DNA of 64,000 nt from Mimachlamys varia (lineage: Eukaryota; Mollusca; Bivalvia; Pectinida; Pectinidae). Location of the stretch: contig OX392536.1 of assembly GCA_947623455.1 (NCBI GenBank), positions 30,819,465-30,883,464 on the forward strand, in the 5' to 3' direction. This document shows, in pieces, positions 1-11,428 of this stretch. Position 1 is the stretch's first letter; the number at the start of each line of letters is the position of its first letter. Position numbers and translations under genes: made by a program. The notes under the pieces are model-generated. The model ran no database searches, was not told the DNA's origin, and saw nothing but the letters and a program-made list of their open reading frames with translations.

Positions 1-300
1 TTTAAAGACGTTGTACTCAAATAACATTCATATCAATTACGGTCAATGGTATATGTTACATTGTACATAAACAAAACATAGCTCAGCTTACAAACCTTAA
101 GGCAATATTGAATTTGACTGTCAATAGTTTATAATCAGTTAGCATACTGCGTTCGGCATCTTTATCATAGAAGTGTAAAAAACATTAAAAATATATTGGA
201 TATATCTGATACCAAAAATACTTTCTATGTTAAATGTAATGACATGATAACAACATATTTAACATCTCTGTAATGTAACTGTGCCTTGAGAGGGGCGTGA
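1..300. other. No gene seen
   Basis: This stretch is AT-rich and shows no extended reading frame, no RNA gene and no clear repeat unit. It leads directly into the tandem array that starts near 301. Confidence 0.6.
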
Positions 301-870
301 TGCAGTTGCTAAGACGATATGGTAATACGTTAATTAGTTACTAAGTAAATATTTCATACGTGATGTAGTTACTTAGACAATATGATAATACGTTAAGTAG
401 TTACTAAGTAAATATTTTATACGTGATGTAGTTACTAAGTGAATATATTACATACGTTATGTAGTTACTAAGTAAATATATTTTATACGTGATATAGTTA
501 CTAAGTAAATGTTTCATATGTGATGTAGTTACTAAGTAAATATATTTTATACGTGATATAGTTACTAAGTAAATGTTTCATACGTGATGTAGTTACTAAG
601 TAAATATTTTATACGTGATGTAGTTACTAAGTGAATACATTTCATGCGCCATGTAGTTACTAAGTAAATATATTTTATACGTGATGTAGTTACTAAGTAA
701 ATGTTTCATATGTGATGCAGTTACTAAGTAATTATATTCCATACGTGATGTAGTTACTAAGTAAATACATTTCATGCGCCATGTAGTTACTAAGTAAATA
801 TATTTTCATACGTGAAATAGTTACCAAGTAAATATATTTTATACGTGATGTAGTTACCCAGTAAATATAT
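301..870. repeat. Tandem repeat, 31-33 bp unit
   Basis: About 17 diverged head-to-tail copies are seen, each with the core GTTACTAAGTAAATATATTT and usually ATACGTGATGTA after it. Spacing between successive GTTACTAAG cores is 31 to 33 bp, so the copies drift in length. It is a non-coding minisatellite. It passes without a gap into the related 30-bp array at 871. Confidence 0.85.
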
Positions 871-1560
871 TTCATACTAAGTGACTTAGTGAATCGTCAC
901 ACGCTATGGAGTGACTAAGTGAATCGTTACACACTATGTAGTAACTAAGTGAATAGTTACACGCTATGTAGTAACCAAGTGAATCGTCACACGCTATGCA
1001 GTGACTAAGTGAATCGTCACACGTTGTGTAGTAACAAAGTGAATCGTTACACGCTATGTAGTGAATAAGTGAATTGTTACACGCTATGTAGTGACTAAGT
1101 GAATTGTTACACGCTATGTAGTAACTAAGTGAATCGTTACATGCTATGTAGTGACTAAGTGAATCGTTACACACTATGCAGTGACTAAATGAATCGTTAC
1201 ACGCTATGTAGTAACTAAGGAAATCGTTACACGCTATGTAGTGACTAACTACATCGTTACACACTATGCAGTAACTGAGTGTATCGTTATGCGCTATGTA
1301 GTGACTAAGTACATCGTTACACACTATGTAGTAACTAAGTGAATCGTTACACGCTATGTAGTAACTAAGTAAATCGTTACACGCTATGTAGTAACTAAGT
1401 GAATCGTTACACGCTATGTAGTAACTAAGTAAATCGTTACACGCTATGTAGTAACTAAGTGTATCGTTACACGCTATGTAGTGACCAAGTAAATCGTTAC
1501 ACGTTATGAAGTGACTAAGTGAAATTTTACACGCTATGTAGTGACTAAGGAAATATGTTA
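871..1560. repeat. Tandem repeat, 30 bp unit
   Basis: About 23 copies of a regular 30-bp unit built on CGTTACACGCTATGTAGTAA followed by CTAAGTGAAT. It shares the GTARCTAAGT core with the array just upstream, so the two probably have one origin. Because 30 is divisible by three, the minus strand stays open for 150 codons and reads as a ten-residue repeat. I treat that frame as a by-product of the period, since it has no flanking splice signals or unique sequence. Confidence 0.85.
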
Positions 1561-2135
1561 TATTTTTGCTTAGTTAACATGTTACATATTTTATGCAATG
1601 ACTCATTGTATTAGTTAATCCAATATATAGTGGCCAAGTAATTTAGTTAATACGGAATGTAGTGACTAAGTACATTTCCTATGATAATCATTATTATTAT
1701 TATTGAAGCATGATGTTTCATGGTATCAAGTATATACGTGTCTAACTGACGGTTAATCGAAATGGAGATACTACGTCATGTTACAAACTTTAAAAATTGA
1801 CCAGTCACTATTCTTAGAAACCATATGAGATAAAAAATGCTTGAATGTAGAAACCGTTGTGGACTAACTTTCTAGTTTATCAATGATATTCAGTCATGGT
1901 AATATTAATGCTCACAAGACATTAGAATACAACTCGGATCTGGTGGGTTAAATATATATATATACATGTACCTTTCCTGAAGTACGCCATGGTATACCTT
2001 ACACGTAGTATAGCTATATTAACAACGACAATATACATGCATTATTGTAGAACCTTAGTTATAATCTTCCCATGGAAATTTATACAGTATGTGGACTGAA
2101 TTTTTTTCTTTAAGTTCGATGTTCTTTTCTTTTAG
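1561..2135. other. AT-rich intergenic DNA
   Basis: No gene is visible. The stretch holds a few loosely related repeat remnants (TAGTGACTAAGTA near 1650), a short ATT microsatellite near 1690 and a TA run near 1950. Its end, from about 2101, is a pyrimidine-rich tract ending TTTTAG, which looks like the acceptor of the possible plus-strand exon at 2136. Confidence 0.5.
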
Positions 2136-2196
2136 ACGAAAAACTGAAAAAGAGAAAAATGAGCTTACCCAAGCAAAACTAAAGCTAGATGGTTAA
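2136..2196 (+). CDS. Possible terminal coding exon (coiled-coil end)
   Basis: A strong acceptor (pyrimidine tract then TTTTAG at 2131-2135) is followed by 19 codons and a TAA at 2194-2196. The peptide RKTEKEKNELTQAKLKLDG is rich in charged residues and leucine, like the end of a coiled coil. A polyadenylation signal AATAAA follows at 2205-2210. I could not find the upstream exons within 1-2100, so this would be the last exon of a gene starting outside the window. It is convergent with the ZNF365-like gene, whose stop lies only 20 bp away. It could instead be chance. Confidence 0.33.
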
Positions 2197-2204
2197 ATGG
2201 GTGG

Positions 2205-2210
2205 AATAAA
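2205..2210 (+). terminator. Possible polyadenylation signal
   Basis: AATAAA lies 9 bp after the stop of the possible plus-strand terminal exon and 7 bp before the stop codon of the convergent minus-strand gene. If used, transcripts from the two strands would overlap. Confidence 0.3.
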
Positions 2211-2216
2211 AGCAAG

Positions 2217-5200
2217 CTATCTGTAGATAATGCTATGTAGCATCTCCACCTGTGATTGATCCGGGCGTCCTGTGACTGGAGCGATGTCTCTTGTTGCATA
2301 TGGATGATGTGCAGTTTGAGGGTTGACTGCCATTCCGCCTCTCTTCTCTTGATCTCTGTGTGAAGGAATTCTTGATTCGTGATAAGTTGGTAATCCTTTT
2401 GTCTGAGGAATTCCTTGTGTCTGGGGAATTCCTTGTGACTGGGAAATTCCTTGTGTCTGATGAATTCCTTGTGTCTGAGGAATTCCTTGTGTCTGAGGAA
2501 TTCCTTGTGTCTGAGGAATACCTGGTGTCTGGGAAAATCCTTGTGTCTGAGGAATATCTGGTGTCCCGTATAGAGAAGCGTCGATATGTTGGTCTTTAAT
2601 ATACACGGGTTTGCCCGTCTTGGAATCAACTGGAATGTACATAACACGAACCTCCTGTGGACCACTATTTGGCTGTTTCATTATTTGACTTTCATTTTTA
2701 TCCAATTTACTTTGACTTTGTGGAACGGTATTTGAACCTTGAGTTTGATGGACTCCGTCTGGTCTTACATAATAACTCTGACCTTGCTGAACATGATTTG
2801 GTCTCACTGAATAACGTTGTCCTGACTGGAATTCATCTGGTCTCGTAAAACGACCTTGTATGATGTTTGGTCTTACCATGTGACCATCATTTACCTGAAT
2901 ATCACTTAAATGTATTTGTTCATTTGAAATATTATGTGACACGTTAGGTTGGCCCCCCGAATGTATGTTAGATACATTTTCTAACGGTACAGTATTTATT
3001 AATGTTTGTCTTTTGGAGGGCGACACACTGCTTTGAAGCGAGCTTTCCTCTCTACCTATTTGGGCCAAAGGAAACCTTTGTGAAGATGAAATATCTGTTT
3101 CAAGGTAGTTATCACCTTTGACATGCGAGAATGGTCCAATGGGATATCTTTGTGAGGATGAAACATCTGTTTCTTGGTGTCCTTGACCTTTGACCTGTGT
3201 AAATGGTCCAACTAGGTATCTTTGTGAGTTTGAAACATCTGTTTCCTGATGTCCTTGACTTTTGACAAGTTTGAATGGTCCAACTGGGAATCTTTGTGAA
3301 GAAGAAACATCTGTGTTGTAACTAGGTATATCTGTTTGTCGGTTCTGAGGCACTGAAACATTTCGATCGCCAGCTACTGCTTGGGGAAAGTGATGCTGAG
3401 GGTAACGTTGGTTATATTCCTGCATATTTGAATCAATGGGCTGTTCACTTAGGTAAGAGTTCCTGAGCTTCTGATTTAACTGATGACTTCGTTCTGCATT
3501 AGTTGATGCAGGTTTGGTATTCGATGCAAACCGTCTCCGTGACAGCACCCTTTCTGGAACCATTTGTTGTGGAGGGGGATGAACCATTGCAAGGGTTGTC
3601 TGATGAGGAACGTTCGCAACTAAAATTGGTCTTGTGATATCATGTGGTTTTGAATTGATAGTCTGTGACATTGAGTACTCGGAATGGGGTAAAGTTTGAT
3701 TTAGCTCTGTTCGTGGAGAAAACTGATGGAACGTCCTTCCGTTTGTCTTTACTGGTTTGTTTGAAGGTAAAACGTCAAGTGATAAATTCTGGACGCCACA
3801 ACGGGGAGATGAAACTTCCAACGTGTTGTGGCTAACTTCACTTTCATCATTTGTCTGCCCAAAATGAAAAACACCGTGATCTCTCTCAGCTGCCACTGTC
3901 TCTAATGCATTTGGTACAGAGCCGTTATGGAAACCTATGTGATCTACAGTTACAGAATGTTGACTATTGCTATCATTGTGATGATCCCGTTGCCGTGTTA
4001 AATGTGACGGATGATTTGATTGGTCAACTTCTTTGTTTTGTTCCTGTGATAACGACGTCTTGGCACGAGGCGTTGTCTTTTTTATATGTTTCTTCTTTGC
4101 CTCCAGGTTATCAACTGGACTAGGATGACCGTTCTGCTGTTTGTTTGAATCAACACTTTGATTGAGTTCTTGCTCAGAATTCAGACTTTCCAACTCAGAG
4201 TTATCAGTGCTGTGTGTATCACTCAAACAATTCTTTCGCAGAATCTTTTGCCACGGTTTCACGTTTTTGTCAGAACAAGGTTTCTTTGTGTCTGTGTTCA
4301 CTGAATTTGGGCCTGGCCTGCAACACAGTCGAAAAAAAAGTTAGTCAAATGCCGTAAAGGAACGTGTAATATACTGTTCAATAGTCAAGACCATTTGACA
4401 ATTTCCATTATTGTAATTCTTTTGCTATCTTGAAAATTACTATAAAACTCATACACCCGTTTACCAATGGTTACTACTATTATAATCTTTATTTGCAAAA
4501 CTGGAAAAAACCTACAGTTTAATAATTTTAATGTGTGTATGCACCATTATTTTTGTCCTTTTCTTAATTATATATGAATTTATAAAAACAAACTAAGGTA
4601 AAAAGGGTAAAACTGCAACGTGCGGCGGACATCCTTAACTGGCAAAGATAGTTATTCGGTTATGAAGTGTTTCTCCTCATATTTCTCAGAAATATTCACA
4701 ATGTTACAATTGTACATCATGTTATGTTAAAAAGACATATCGATCTAAAGTTTTCTCGAACAGATGAAATGTAGGACAACGAGAACTGTATTCTTTAAGC
4801 ACATGTTTATAAAGCAATCGTCGTTTGAACTTCAATGTCGACTTCCTGACACCGTGTCTATTGCAGCGAGTGTAATGTCATACTACTATCTTAAAGTCTA
4901 TACTTTGGTGTCTATTATCCTTAATCTGATAAACAATGGTTGATGTATCATGTAATTAAATGTAAATATTGCTATCATACACAGTACTATGGAGGTATGA
5001 ACTGTCTAACACAGTAAATCTTAGGCTAAACTTAATGGCGCTACTTGTTAAATAATAGGCCTTACCTTTCCTGAATATCATCAAATGTATAAGGATCTTC
5101 TGGACTGGAACTGGTTGATAACTGGTAGAAAGACAAGTATTTCAATAGAATATTTAAACATATAACATAAAATATACATTTTAAAGTGTTTTATGGTGTT

Positions 5201-8200
5201 TGAAAATAAAAAAAATATATAAATCATGACGTTAAAAAACAGCTAAAAAATCGACAATTAATTGTTTCAATCTAAGGAAATGTTGAGAGTATACGAGTAT
5301 AATTGCGCAACGGATTTAAAAAAGCGTCGGGTACATACTTTGTCTCGGTCAGCTGATTTCAAACTGGAATCCTGTGATCGTGCTCTGACCTTCCGACCTT
5401 GCCGAGATGACCACTCGCGCTCGTGGTCCGATTCCATGGCGTCAGACACATCACCTAGTGTCTGAGACCTCGAAAGGTCAACCTCGGACATTGACCTCGT
5501 TTTAAGTTTGTGTAACTCACTTTCGGCCTTATCGGCTCTGTTAATTAATCCACTGATGAACTTTTCAAGTTTACTCCGAGCGACCACCTCCTTTTCGGCA
5601 GCTGTACTCAGAAACATCTTCAAGGAATCAAGGTCTCTTAAAAAATAACAATATTGATTAATAATATCTACTTATTAAGTTCTTACTCTTACTCTTCCGG
5701 AACACCTGGGCCCGTATTCATGAAACTGTTCTCATGCTCAAGCATGGTTTCTGTGCTCAAGCCAGCTTTTTTGAAACTCACCTAAATCATGTCAACGATC
5801 AAGAAGTCAATTGTAACTGTTGAAATCAGTATTTGGCTTCATGGATCTTTATTTTTCCCAAATACTTCGATAAAATAAGAGTTTTTAAATAAACTATAGC
5901 CAGAACAAGAAATCAGTGTTGAGCACAATTTCCATGCTTGTGCATGAGAACAGTTTCATGAATACGGGCCCTGGTCTTATTCTCTTGTACTTTTACGAGG
6001 GTCTCATGTAAGTCTTTCCTTTGTTCATATTTTGCCTCTAGTTCAATCAATTTTGAGTTAGGATAATGGTTTTGTTGACGCTTTGGTATTCTCTAATGTT
6101 TTTCTATTAACATTCGTCTCAAGTGAAATAAATTCATAAGTCATTATTTAACTGAGTTAAGTTAAAGGAAGGTAATTACCTACTCTGTTCAGAACATACG
6201 ACTAGATGCCTTTACAATGTTGCACATACCTCTCCTTCTCTTGAAGTTTCTGCTCCTTTTCCTGCACCAAAGTCTGGAGCGCAGACATCTTGTCACCTTG
6301 GTTATTGGCTTTCTGTGTCAGATCGTTCATATTCTCTAAAATGGTATCCTTTTCAGCCTTGACCTTGGCCAGTTCATTTCTTGCCTGTGTGAGCTCTGCC
6401 TCCTTGTCAGACAAAACAACCTTGAAGGCGGCCATATTGCTTTCTTTGACCTTGGAAAGGTTTTGCTTGGCATATTCTAATTCCTCCTCCTTGCTTTGAA
6501 GCATTTCTGTGAGTGTTTGGTTATTGCTATCTGCCTGTTCTGTGAGGGCTTTGGACTGCCAAATAAGTTTTTCATGGATATTTTTCATACCTTCAAGTTC
6601 ATGATAAGCTTCCTGGAGTTGGTTGTCCTTTGCTTGTACGAGGTGCTTCAGTTTAGCTGTCCCTTCGTTGGCTTTTTCGTACAGAGTTATGCTCTCCTGG
6701 ACCAGGTCACCCTGCTCAATTCTGCACGAAAAATAATAGATTAGCTTACCTCATTTTATTTCTCTATTCCACATGGAGTAAACCTTTAAATTAAGTTAAT
6801 TAATCAATCAATCAATCATATTATAATACGGAAAACACTACATTAATAGTGTATGAAAAATGATTACGTATACCTATTTTTATTGTTACTTAATTGATTT
6901 TGTAAAAGGGATTATTAGTACATTAAATTAAGGAGGTGTTACATTTTCCACATACATAATTTCTTTGTGCATTCATTTTGAATAAATGCAACACATGAAC
7001 CACATCCGTTATTTTGTATTAAAACGAGACTTTGGTTTGCAGTATTGAGCTAAATTGTAATAATAACACAATTGAACTTGTATTCAGATTGTCATAATTC
7101 TGAAGGATGGCTCTGTCGGATAATAGGAAATAATGTTAGAAGCGTCTGATAAATAATCAGATTTGTAGGTATATATAATTATGTACTGGTGTGTAGGAGT
7201 TTTCTGTCAATGTCCATGCGACGCTCTGCTCCTTAAACGCTCAGTACGGTATCTACAACACAGCAAGTCTTGCTGCTTATCTAGTTTACATACTAGTAAG
7301 TCTCCCTTTAAACTCGTGACCACTATGAAGATTGCATATCAACATGGGAGTTAATATGCTGATCATGAGCAGCGCGTCTTCATATTTGTGAAAATAGTAC
7401 TGAAAACAGCATGTCAAAATGCTCAACCTCCCTTAAATGGCCCGATTTTCAGAATTGTAAAATGTATTTCAAAAATACATTGAAAAGTCATGGATTTCTC
7501 TTGATTGCTCGGCCACTTTCTCCCGCTCTACTGGAATCGAGATTATTATGCCCCGTATACAAGTGTAAAACGATATATACAATGTATCTTTTGACTGCAA
7601 GGGTGTAATAAGCTACCGAAGCCTATTTTAGTAAATCAGAATAAATGTATAAATGTCCGTGATTTTTACAAATTCATTAGAAATCTGAAATGTGAGAAAA
7701 ATTGAATATTATTCAATAGTTTCAATACTTACTTGAGTTTTTCAAGATCCTTATTGACACTTCGGAGTTGTCTTTCCTTTGTCTGAACTGTGTGCTTTAA
7801 AGCAGCACGGTCCTTGTCAGCCTGTTCTAAAAGTGCGTTTGTTCCCTGAACCAAGTGCTCTCTTTCCTTCTCAAGACCTTCCACGCGACTCTCGGCGGCG
7901 GCCAATTCATCGTCCTTGCGGTCAAGGTCAATACGTGCCCTTGATCTTAACATGTCAAGCTGTCTGTTCATGTCACCTAACATGTGCTCCCGCCTTCCGA
8001 GCTCCTCGCGCAAGACAGTGTTCCCCGTATTTGCCTCAGAAAACAAATGTTCAACCTCCAACATAAGAGCCTCTCTCTCACGGCGTACTTTGTCGAGGTC
8101 ATTATTAGCACGATTCAATTGACCTTCTTTCTGTCTGAGGTCATTGACAAGGTCACGGATAACGACCTGCTGGTCAAGACACCTGTTCTCGGCCGCCTCT

Positions 8201-8784
8201 TCCACACCTTGTATGACTTCCTCCACCTGGTAACGGGCCTCTGAGGCCCTCCACTCATTATGTCGTGACCTTAGCAACTGATTGTTTACATTCGCAAAAC
8301 TTTCTTTTAAGTTATCTCCCCCATGGAAGGAAATATCAGGAGGATTGTCTTTCTTTGATTTCGGCAAAATATTTCTGTTCAGTTTGTTTTTTATTTCTGT
8401 TTCTTTTGCCATTTTCACTTTCATTTCAAGAACTTTCGCCTCATCTTCATAAAACTTCAACATTGATCCATAGTTTTCATCTGAATCTGATGATCTTGGA
8501 GAAAATTTTCCTCCATATTTAGTTTTTATATATTTCCCTGTGGTAACTTTCGGTTTCTCGGTAACCATCCTGTGATTAAAGACTTTATTTCTGGAGCGAG
8601 GTTTCACGCAGCCCATTTTAAACGAGTGCTCTACATCAAGATGGTGTTTAAGGTCTCTCAGAGCAGCGAATTTCCGTTGATTTCCACACTTGGGACATCG
8701 GTATGGTATCATATCGCTGAGAAGATCTGTTTCGCTGGTACTGACGCTGGATACTAATGAATCATGACGCTGTTTACTCTCCAT
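2217..8784 (-). CDS. ZNF365-like: ZNF365/FBXO41-family zinc-finger coiled-coil protein
   Basis: Five coding exons were joined by splice signal and phase: 8784-7733, 6721-6230, 5636-5339, 5121-5066 and 4317-2217. Together they give 3999 nt, 1332 aa plus a TAG stop. The N-terminus has one C2H2 finger (C30, C33, H48, H53; YRCPKCGNQRKF) that resembles the finger opening vertebrate ZNF365 and FBXO41. Residues ~190-610 are a long charged coiled coil; residues ~520-557 (FLSTAAEKEVVARSKLEKFI) match the conserved coiled-coil block of both vertebrate proteins. The last exon encodes ~700 residues of Ser/Gln/Pro-rich, probably disordered sequence with two internal repeats and no F-box, so the layout is closer to ZNF365 but three times longer. 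ZNF365 binds DISC1 and acts at centrosomes and in genome stability; a similar role here is inference. Family assignment is strong; exact orthology is not settled. Confidence 0.88.
2385..2560 (-). repeat. In-frame hexapeptide repeat in ZNF365-like tail
   Basis: An 18-bp unit encoding GIPQTQ, with variants such as GISQSQ and GIHQTQ, repeats about ten times near residues 1225-1285 of the predicted protein. It carries many EcoRI-like GAATTCC cores. Unit length keeps the frame, so copy-number change would alter tail length without breaking the protein. Confidence 0.85.
3075..3330 (-). repeat. In-frame 24-residue repeat in ZNF365-like tail
   Basis: About three and a half copies of a 72-bp unit encode a block with the core ETDVSSSQRFPVGPF, followed by a basic VKGQGHQ-like segment. 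The copies differ by several residues each, which points to an older duplication than the hexapeptide array downstream. Confidence 0.8.
4322..5065 (-). other. Intron 4 of the ZNF365-like gene
   Basis: About 750 bp of AT-rich intron between the exons ending at 5066 and starting at 4317. Donor AAAG/GTAAGG and acceptor TGTTGCAG/G fit consensus. I see no repeat or nested gene in it. Confidence 0.75.
5690..6110 (+). mobile_element. HR dispersed repeat, intronic copy with insertion
   Basis: This copy of the ~400-bp family called HR here lies in intron 2 of the ZNF365-like gene, in the plus orientation. Diagnostic segments are CTTCCGGAACACCTGG, TCTTATTCTCTTGTACTTTT and GTTGACGCTTTGGTATTCTC. Other copies are near 40.9, 50.7, 51.7, 55.6, 57.7, 61.1 and 62.0 kb. 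The 5' half is missing here. A palindromic element (5710-5969) splits it. The family class is unknown: no poly-A tail, tRNA head or terminal repeats are clear. Confidence 0.75.
5710..5969. mobile_element. Palindromic MITE nested in HR
   Basis: A 260-bp element with imperfect terminal inverted repeats of about 40 bp, starting GCCCGTATTCATGAAACTGT. It is flanked by a 5-bp direct repeat CCTGG, and removal of the element plus one copy restores the uninterrupted HR sequence seen elsewhere. A 253-bp relative sits at the same place in the HR copy at 40.9 kb. Confidence 0.82.
6722..7732 (-). other. Intron 1 of the ZNF365-like gene
   Basis: About 1 kb between exons 1 and 2, with donor CTCAA/GTAAGT and acceptor TTTCGTGCAG. 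It is AT-rich. I found no coding segment or recognisable mobile element. Confidence 0.75.
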
Positions 8785-8826
8785 GATGACGTCACAGGAA
8801 CAACCGGGTCAATCTGAGCTCATATT
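8785..8826 (-). promoter_or_regulatory. 5' UTR with a five-codon upstream ORF
   Basis: The main ATG at 8784-8782 sits in a good context (GTCATCATGG). Upstream, TTTTACAG is a plausible acceptor that places 42 nt of UTR in this exon from 8826. That UTR holds an upstream ATG at 8823-8821, followed by three codons and a TGA at 8811-8809. Such an upstream frame could lower translation of the main product; that is inference. The first non-coding exon is not identified. Confidence 0.5.
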
Positions 8827-10435
8827 CTGTAAAACCTGAAACATTTCAAGCGTCATTTTTCAATTAGCTAAAAAGCATGATGTTCATCTCATAACCAATA
8901 TGGGCGATCTTGATCTACAAAACGGAAAATAAAATAAATATAAAACATCGCATCAGAAATATAACTTCGAGCTAAGACTCGAATAAGACAAAATGAGAAA
9001 GAAAGACGAATGTTGTTTAAAAGAATAAAAAAAATAAAAAACAAATATGATTTTCCCCCTATTTTTTCAAAAAAAAATTGTTTTGTATGAATAATGTATA
9101 ACAGAAATACACATTATGATACATTATTTTTTAAGATCATGAATTCCAATTGCTTACAATCATGGAACGCACCTTGGTTTCATAACATTAAATGTTGAAT
9201 TTCGGTTTCAAACCTTATCATATCCTTGACGTATATATCTGTAATACACCGGAAGTACTATAATGTCATAATCTGACGTCACAAATAACACATTTTATGC
9301 AAATGAATACAGGCTCGGCAACAATTCAAGGGAAAATACAGAGAAAAAATACAAAAATATGATAGAACAGTAGCACCAGCAAAGTCGAAGAGCAAATCTT
9401 AAATGGAGTTCAAACAACCAGATAGCAAAAATGCTTCTCGCATGGCTACATTGGCTTACATGTAAATAGTACTGTAGTACATTTTACTCTTGTAAAAAAT
9501 AGCATACAAAATACTTATGCATTGTGATCGCTATTTTAATAAATTAAAATATATACTGTCAAATTAAAATCAGAGTGCAAATAGAATATTAGAATCGGTC
9601 CGTGTATTGAATATAATGGAAATTGAAAGCTAGTATTTTACACTGTGTCTAATGGACCATAATGCTAACTTTCTATAGAACTGATTCATGTACTCTTAGC
9701 CTAATACTGTTTCATTTTTAATTGACAATAAGTTTTCCGGGTAAACACGATGTAACGCATTTGCTATTGATTTTAACCTACCTGGATTATAATCACACGC
9801 TAGTATTGATTAACAAGTCGTCTGATAAATCGTTTTCCCCCGTCGTGATGTCGAGATGTACGTAAGTTTGAGGCAGTGCTACCACCTGTTACCTACAACA
9901 CTTCTTAGGAACAGTTTAACCGCCATATGACACCTTTACAAATCTGTACATAAGAATGTATAGCCTGGGCTATCGTCACGTATAGTTTATCTCGTTGGTT
10001 GATTTCTAATCCATATACGTATACCAGGAGATGTTATGTAGGTAGAATACAGAGCCGAACCACATGAATCATACAAACTGTCATTGTACCTATCCCCAGG
10101 CTTACCTGAAACTACGGATATCGTATTATATTATAATCATAATTTATGTTAACATAATATTTTAAACTGCATTCCGTCTTTTGTCTCTAAGGTTTTCCTA
10201 TGACTGTGGATATTTACAGATTTTATCTATAACTACAATCGAATGAATAAGAAAAAAACCCACTTTGATACAGTAATGCGCTCTGCCTAATATTTCCCGA
10301 GGGTTTACTTCTGAGTATAGAAATTCAATTTTACATTCAGATTCTAAAACAATGACTTTCTGCCTATAGTCCCCTAGGCTTTCCTCAGACTGTTGAAATT
10401 CAATTACATATTAATTATAATTATATTTGTGAGGC
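8827..10435. other. Intergenic or 5' intron DNA without a gene
   Basis: Some 1.6 kb of AT-rich sequence with no convincing exon, repeat array or RNA gene on either strand. If the ZNF365-like gene has a distant first exon, this is part of its first intron. Confidence 0.55.
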
Positions 10436-10790
10436 ACGGTGGTCCTGTGGTAGGACGTCGGGCTCGTGATCGACGAGTTGCGAGTTCGAGTCCCGTTCAC
10501 GGCACTTGTGTTGTATCCTGGAGCAAGATAATTTACTCTGCTTGTTCCAGTCTACCCAGCTGTAAATGAGTACGAGGTAAGACATATCTAGACATTGTAG
10601 AATGCTAGCAGTGAGCGCCGAGATGGCAGCACTGGTTGTATGCTCGACATGGAGTTGAGAATGCTATTGGGTGGTTGCCAAGGCCCTATAAACACGGATG
10701 ATAATTTGATTTGTGAACCGCTTTGAAACTGTCTTTAAGGTCGTGCTAAAGTGGTATATAAGAACCTCGAATTGTTATTATTATGATATA
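10436..10790 (+). mobile_element. tRNA-derived SINE
   Basis: The 5' end resembles a tRNA promoter: CACGGTGGTCCTGTGGTAGG in the A-box region and GAGTTCGAGTCCC about 45 bp on, one change from the B-box consensus. The body ends with ACCGCTTTGAAA, then TGGTATATAAGAACC and an ATT-rich tail, as in invertebrate SINEs whose tail is shared with a LINE. A similar tail (GCGCTTTAGAG, then ATTATTATT) is seen at 42.85 kb. The tRNA part could not fold as a functional tRNA by eye. Confidence 0.65.
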
Positions 10791-11032
10791 TAATAATATG
10801 TTGTATATACATATATGGTCTAGTAAGTCATATCGACGGTATGATCCACTATATGTACTGGATCCTAACAAGCAAGTTGGTTGGATGCGTATTACTAGAA
10901 ATAGATATATGATCGTAGAGATACTAGCGACAGTACGGACAAATACATGGCCAAATTTTCGGAGCAATCCGCTCCTTCATCAAAACACACAAAACATGAA
11001 ACAATTACCATTATATAAAAACTAAATTAGTA

Positions 11033-11245
11033 TCTTGTACGAACAACTTATCTTGTACGTACAACTTAGTATCTTGTACGTACAACTTAGTATATTGTAC
11101 GTTCAAATTATTATCTTGTACGTACAACTTGTAATCTTGTACGTACAACTTAGTATCTTGTACGTACAACATAATATCTTGTACGTACAACTTATTATAT
11201 TACACGTACAATAAAATATCTTGTACGTACAACTTAGTATATTGT
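11033..11245. repeat. Tandem repeat, ~21 bp, with a palindromic core
   Basis: About ten copies of a 21-22 bp unit with the core TTGTACGTACAA, itself a 12-bp perfect palindrome, joined by CTTAGTATC. Several copies are altered at one or two positions. No coding potential. Confidence 0.85.
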
Positions 11246-11428
11246 ATATTATTAAACCTATTTTCACACGACATTTTTGCGTCAGAAAAGGGTTTTTTAC
11301 AAAGTAAACTGAAAAGAGGAGAATTCAAATTACTTAATCATCTTGTTGAGGTTCATCTCTGATAATTTAAGAAAATGGATTTCGTATAGAAGCATATATT
11401 GTGAAATGTCGAGATGTTATATATATAG

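Noticed and set aside
872..1324. 150-codon minus-strand frame with a ten-residue repeat
   Set aside because: It follows directly from the 30-bp tandem unit, has no unique flanks, splice signals or recognised domain.
2165..2665. 166-codon minus frame rich in RHKEF repeats
   Set aside because: It is the other-frame reading of the GIPQTQ repeat in the last exon of the ZNF365-like gene, whose own frame is phase-supported.
10436..10510. A functional tRNA gene
   Set aside because: A and B box-like sequences are present, but the arms do not pair as a cloverleaf, and a SINE-type body and tail follow.
11033..11245. CRISPR array
   Set aside because: Units are directly adjacent tandem repeats without unique spacers, in a eukaryotic setting.
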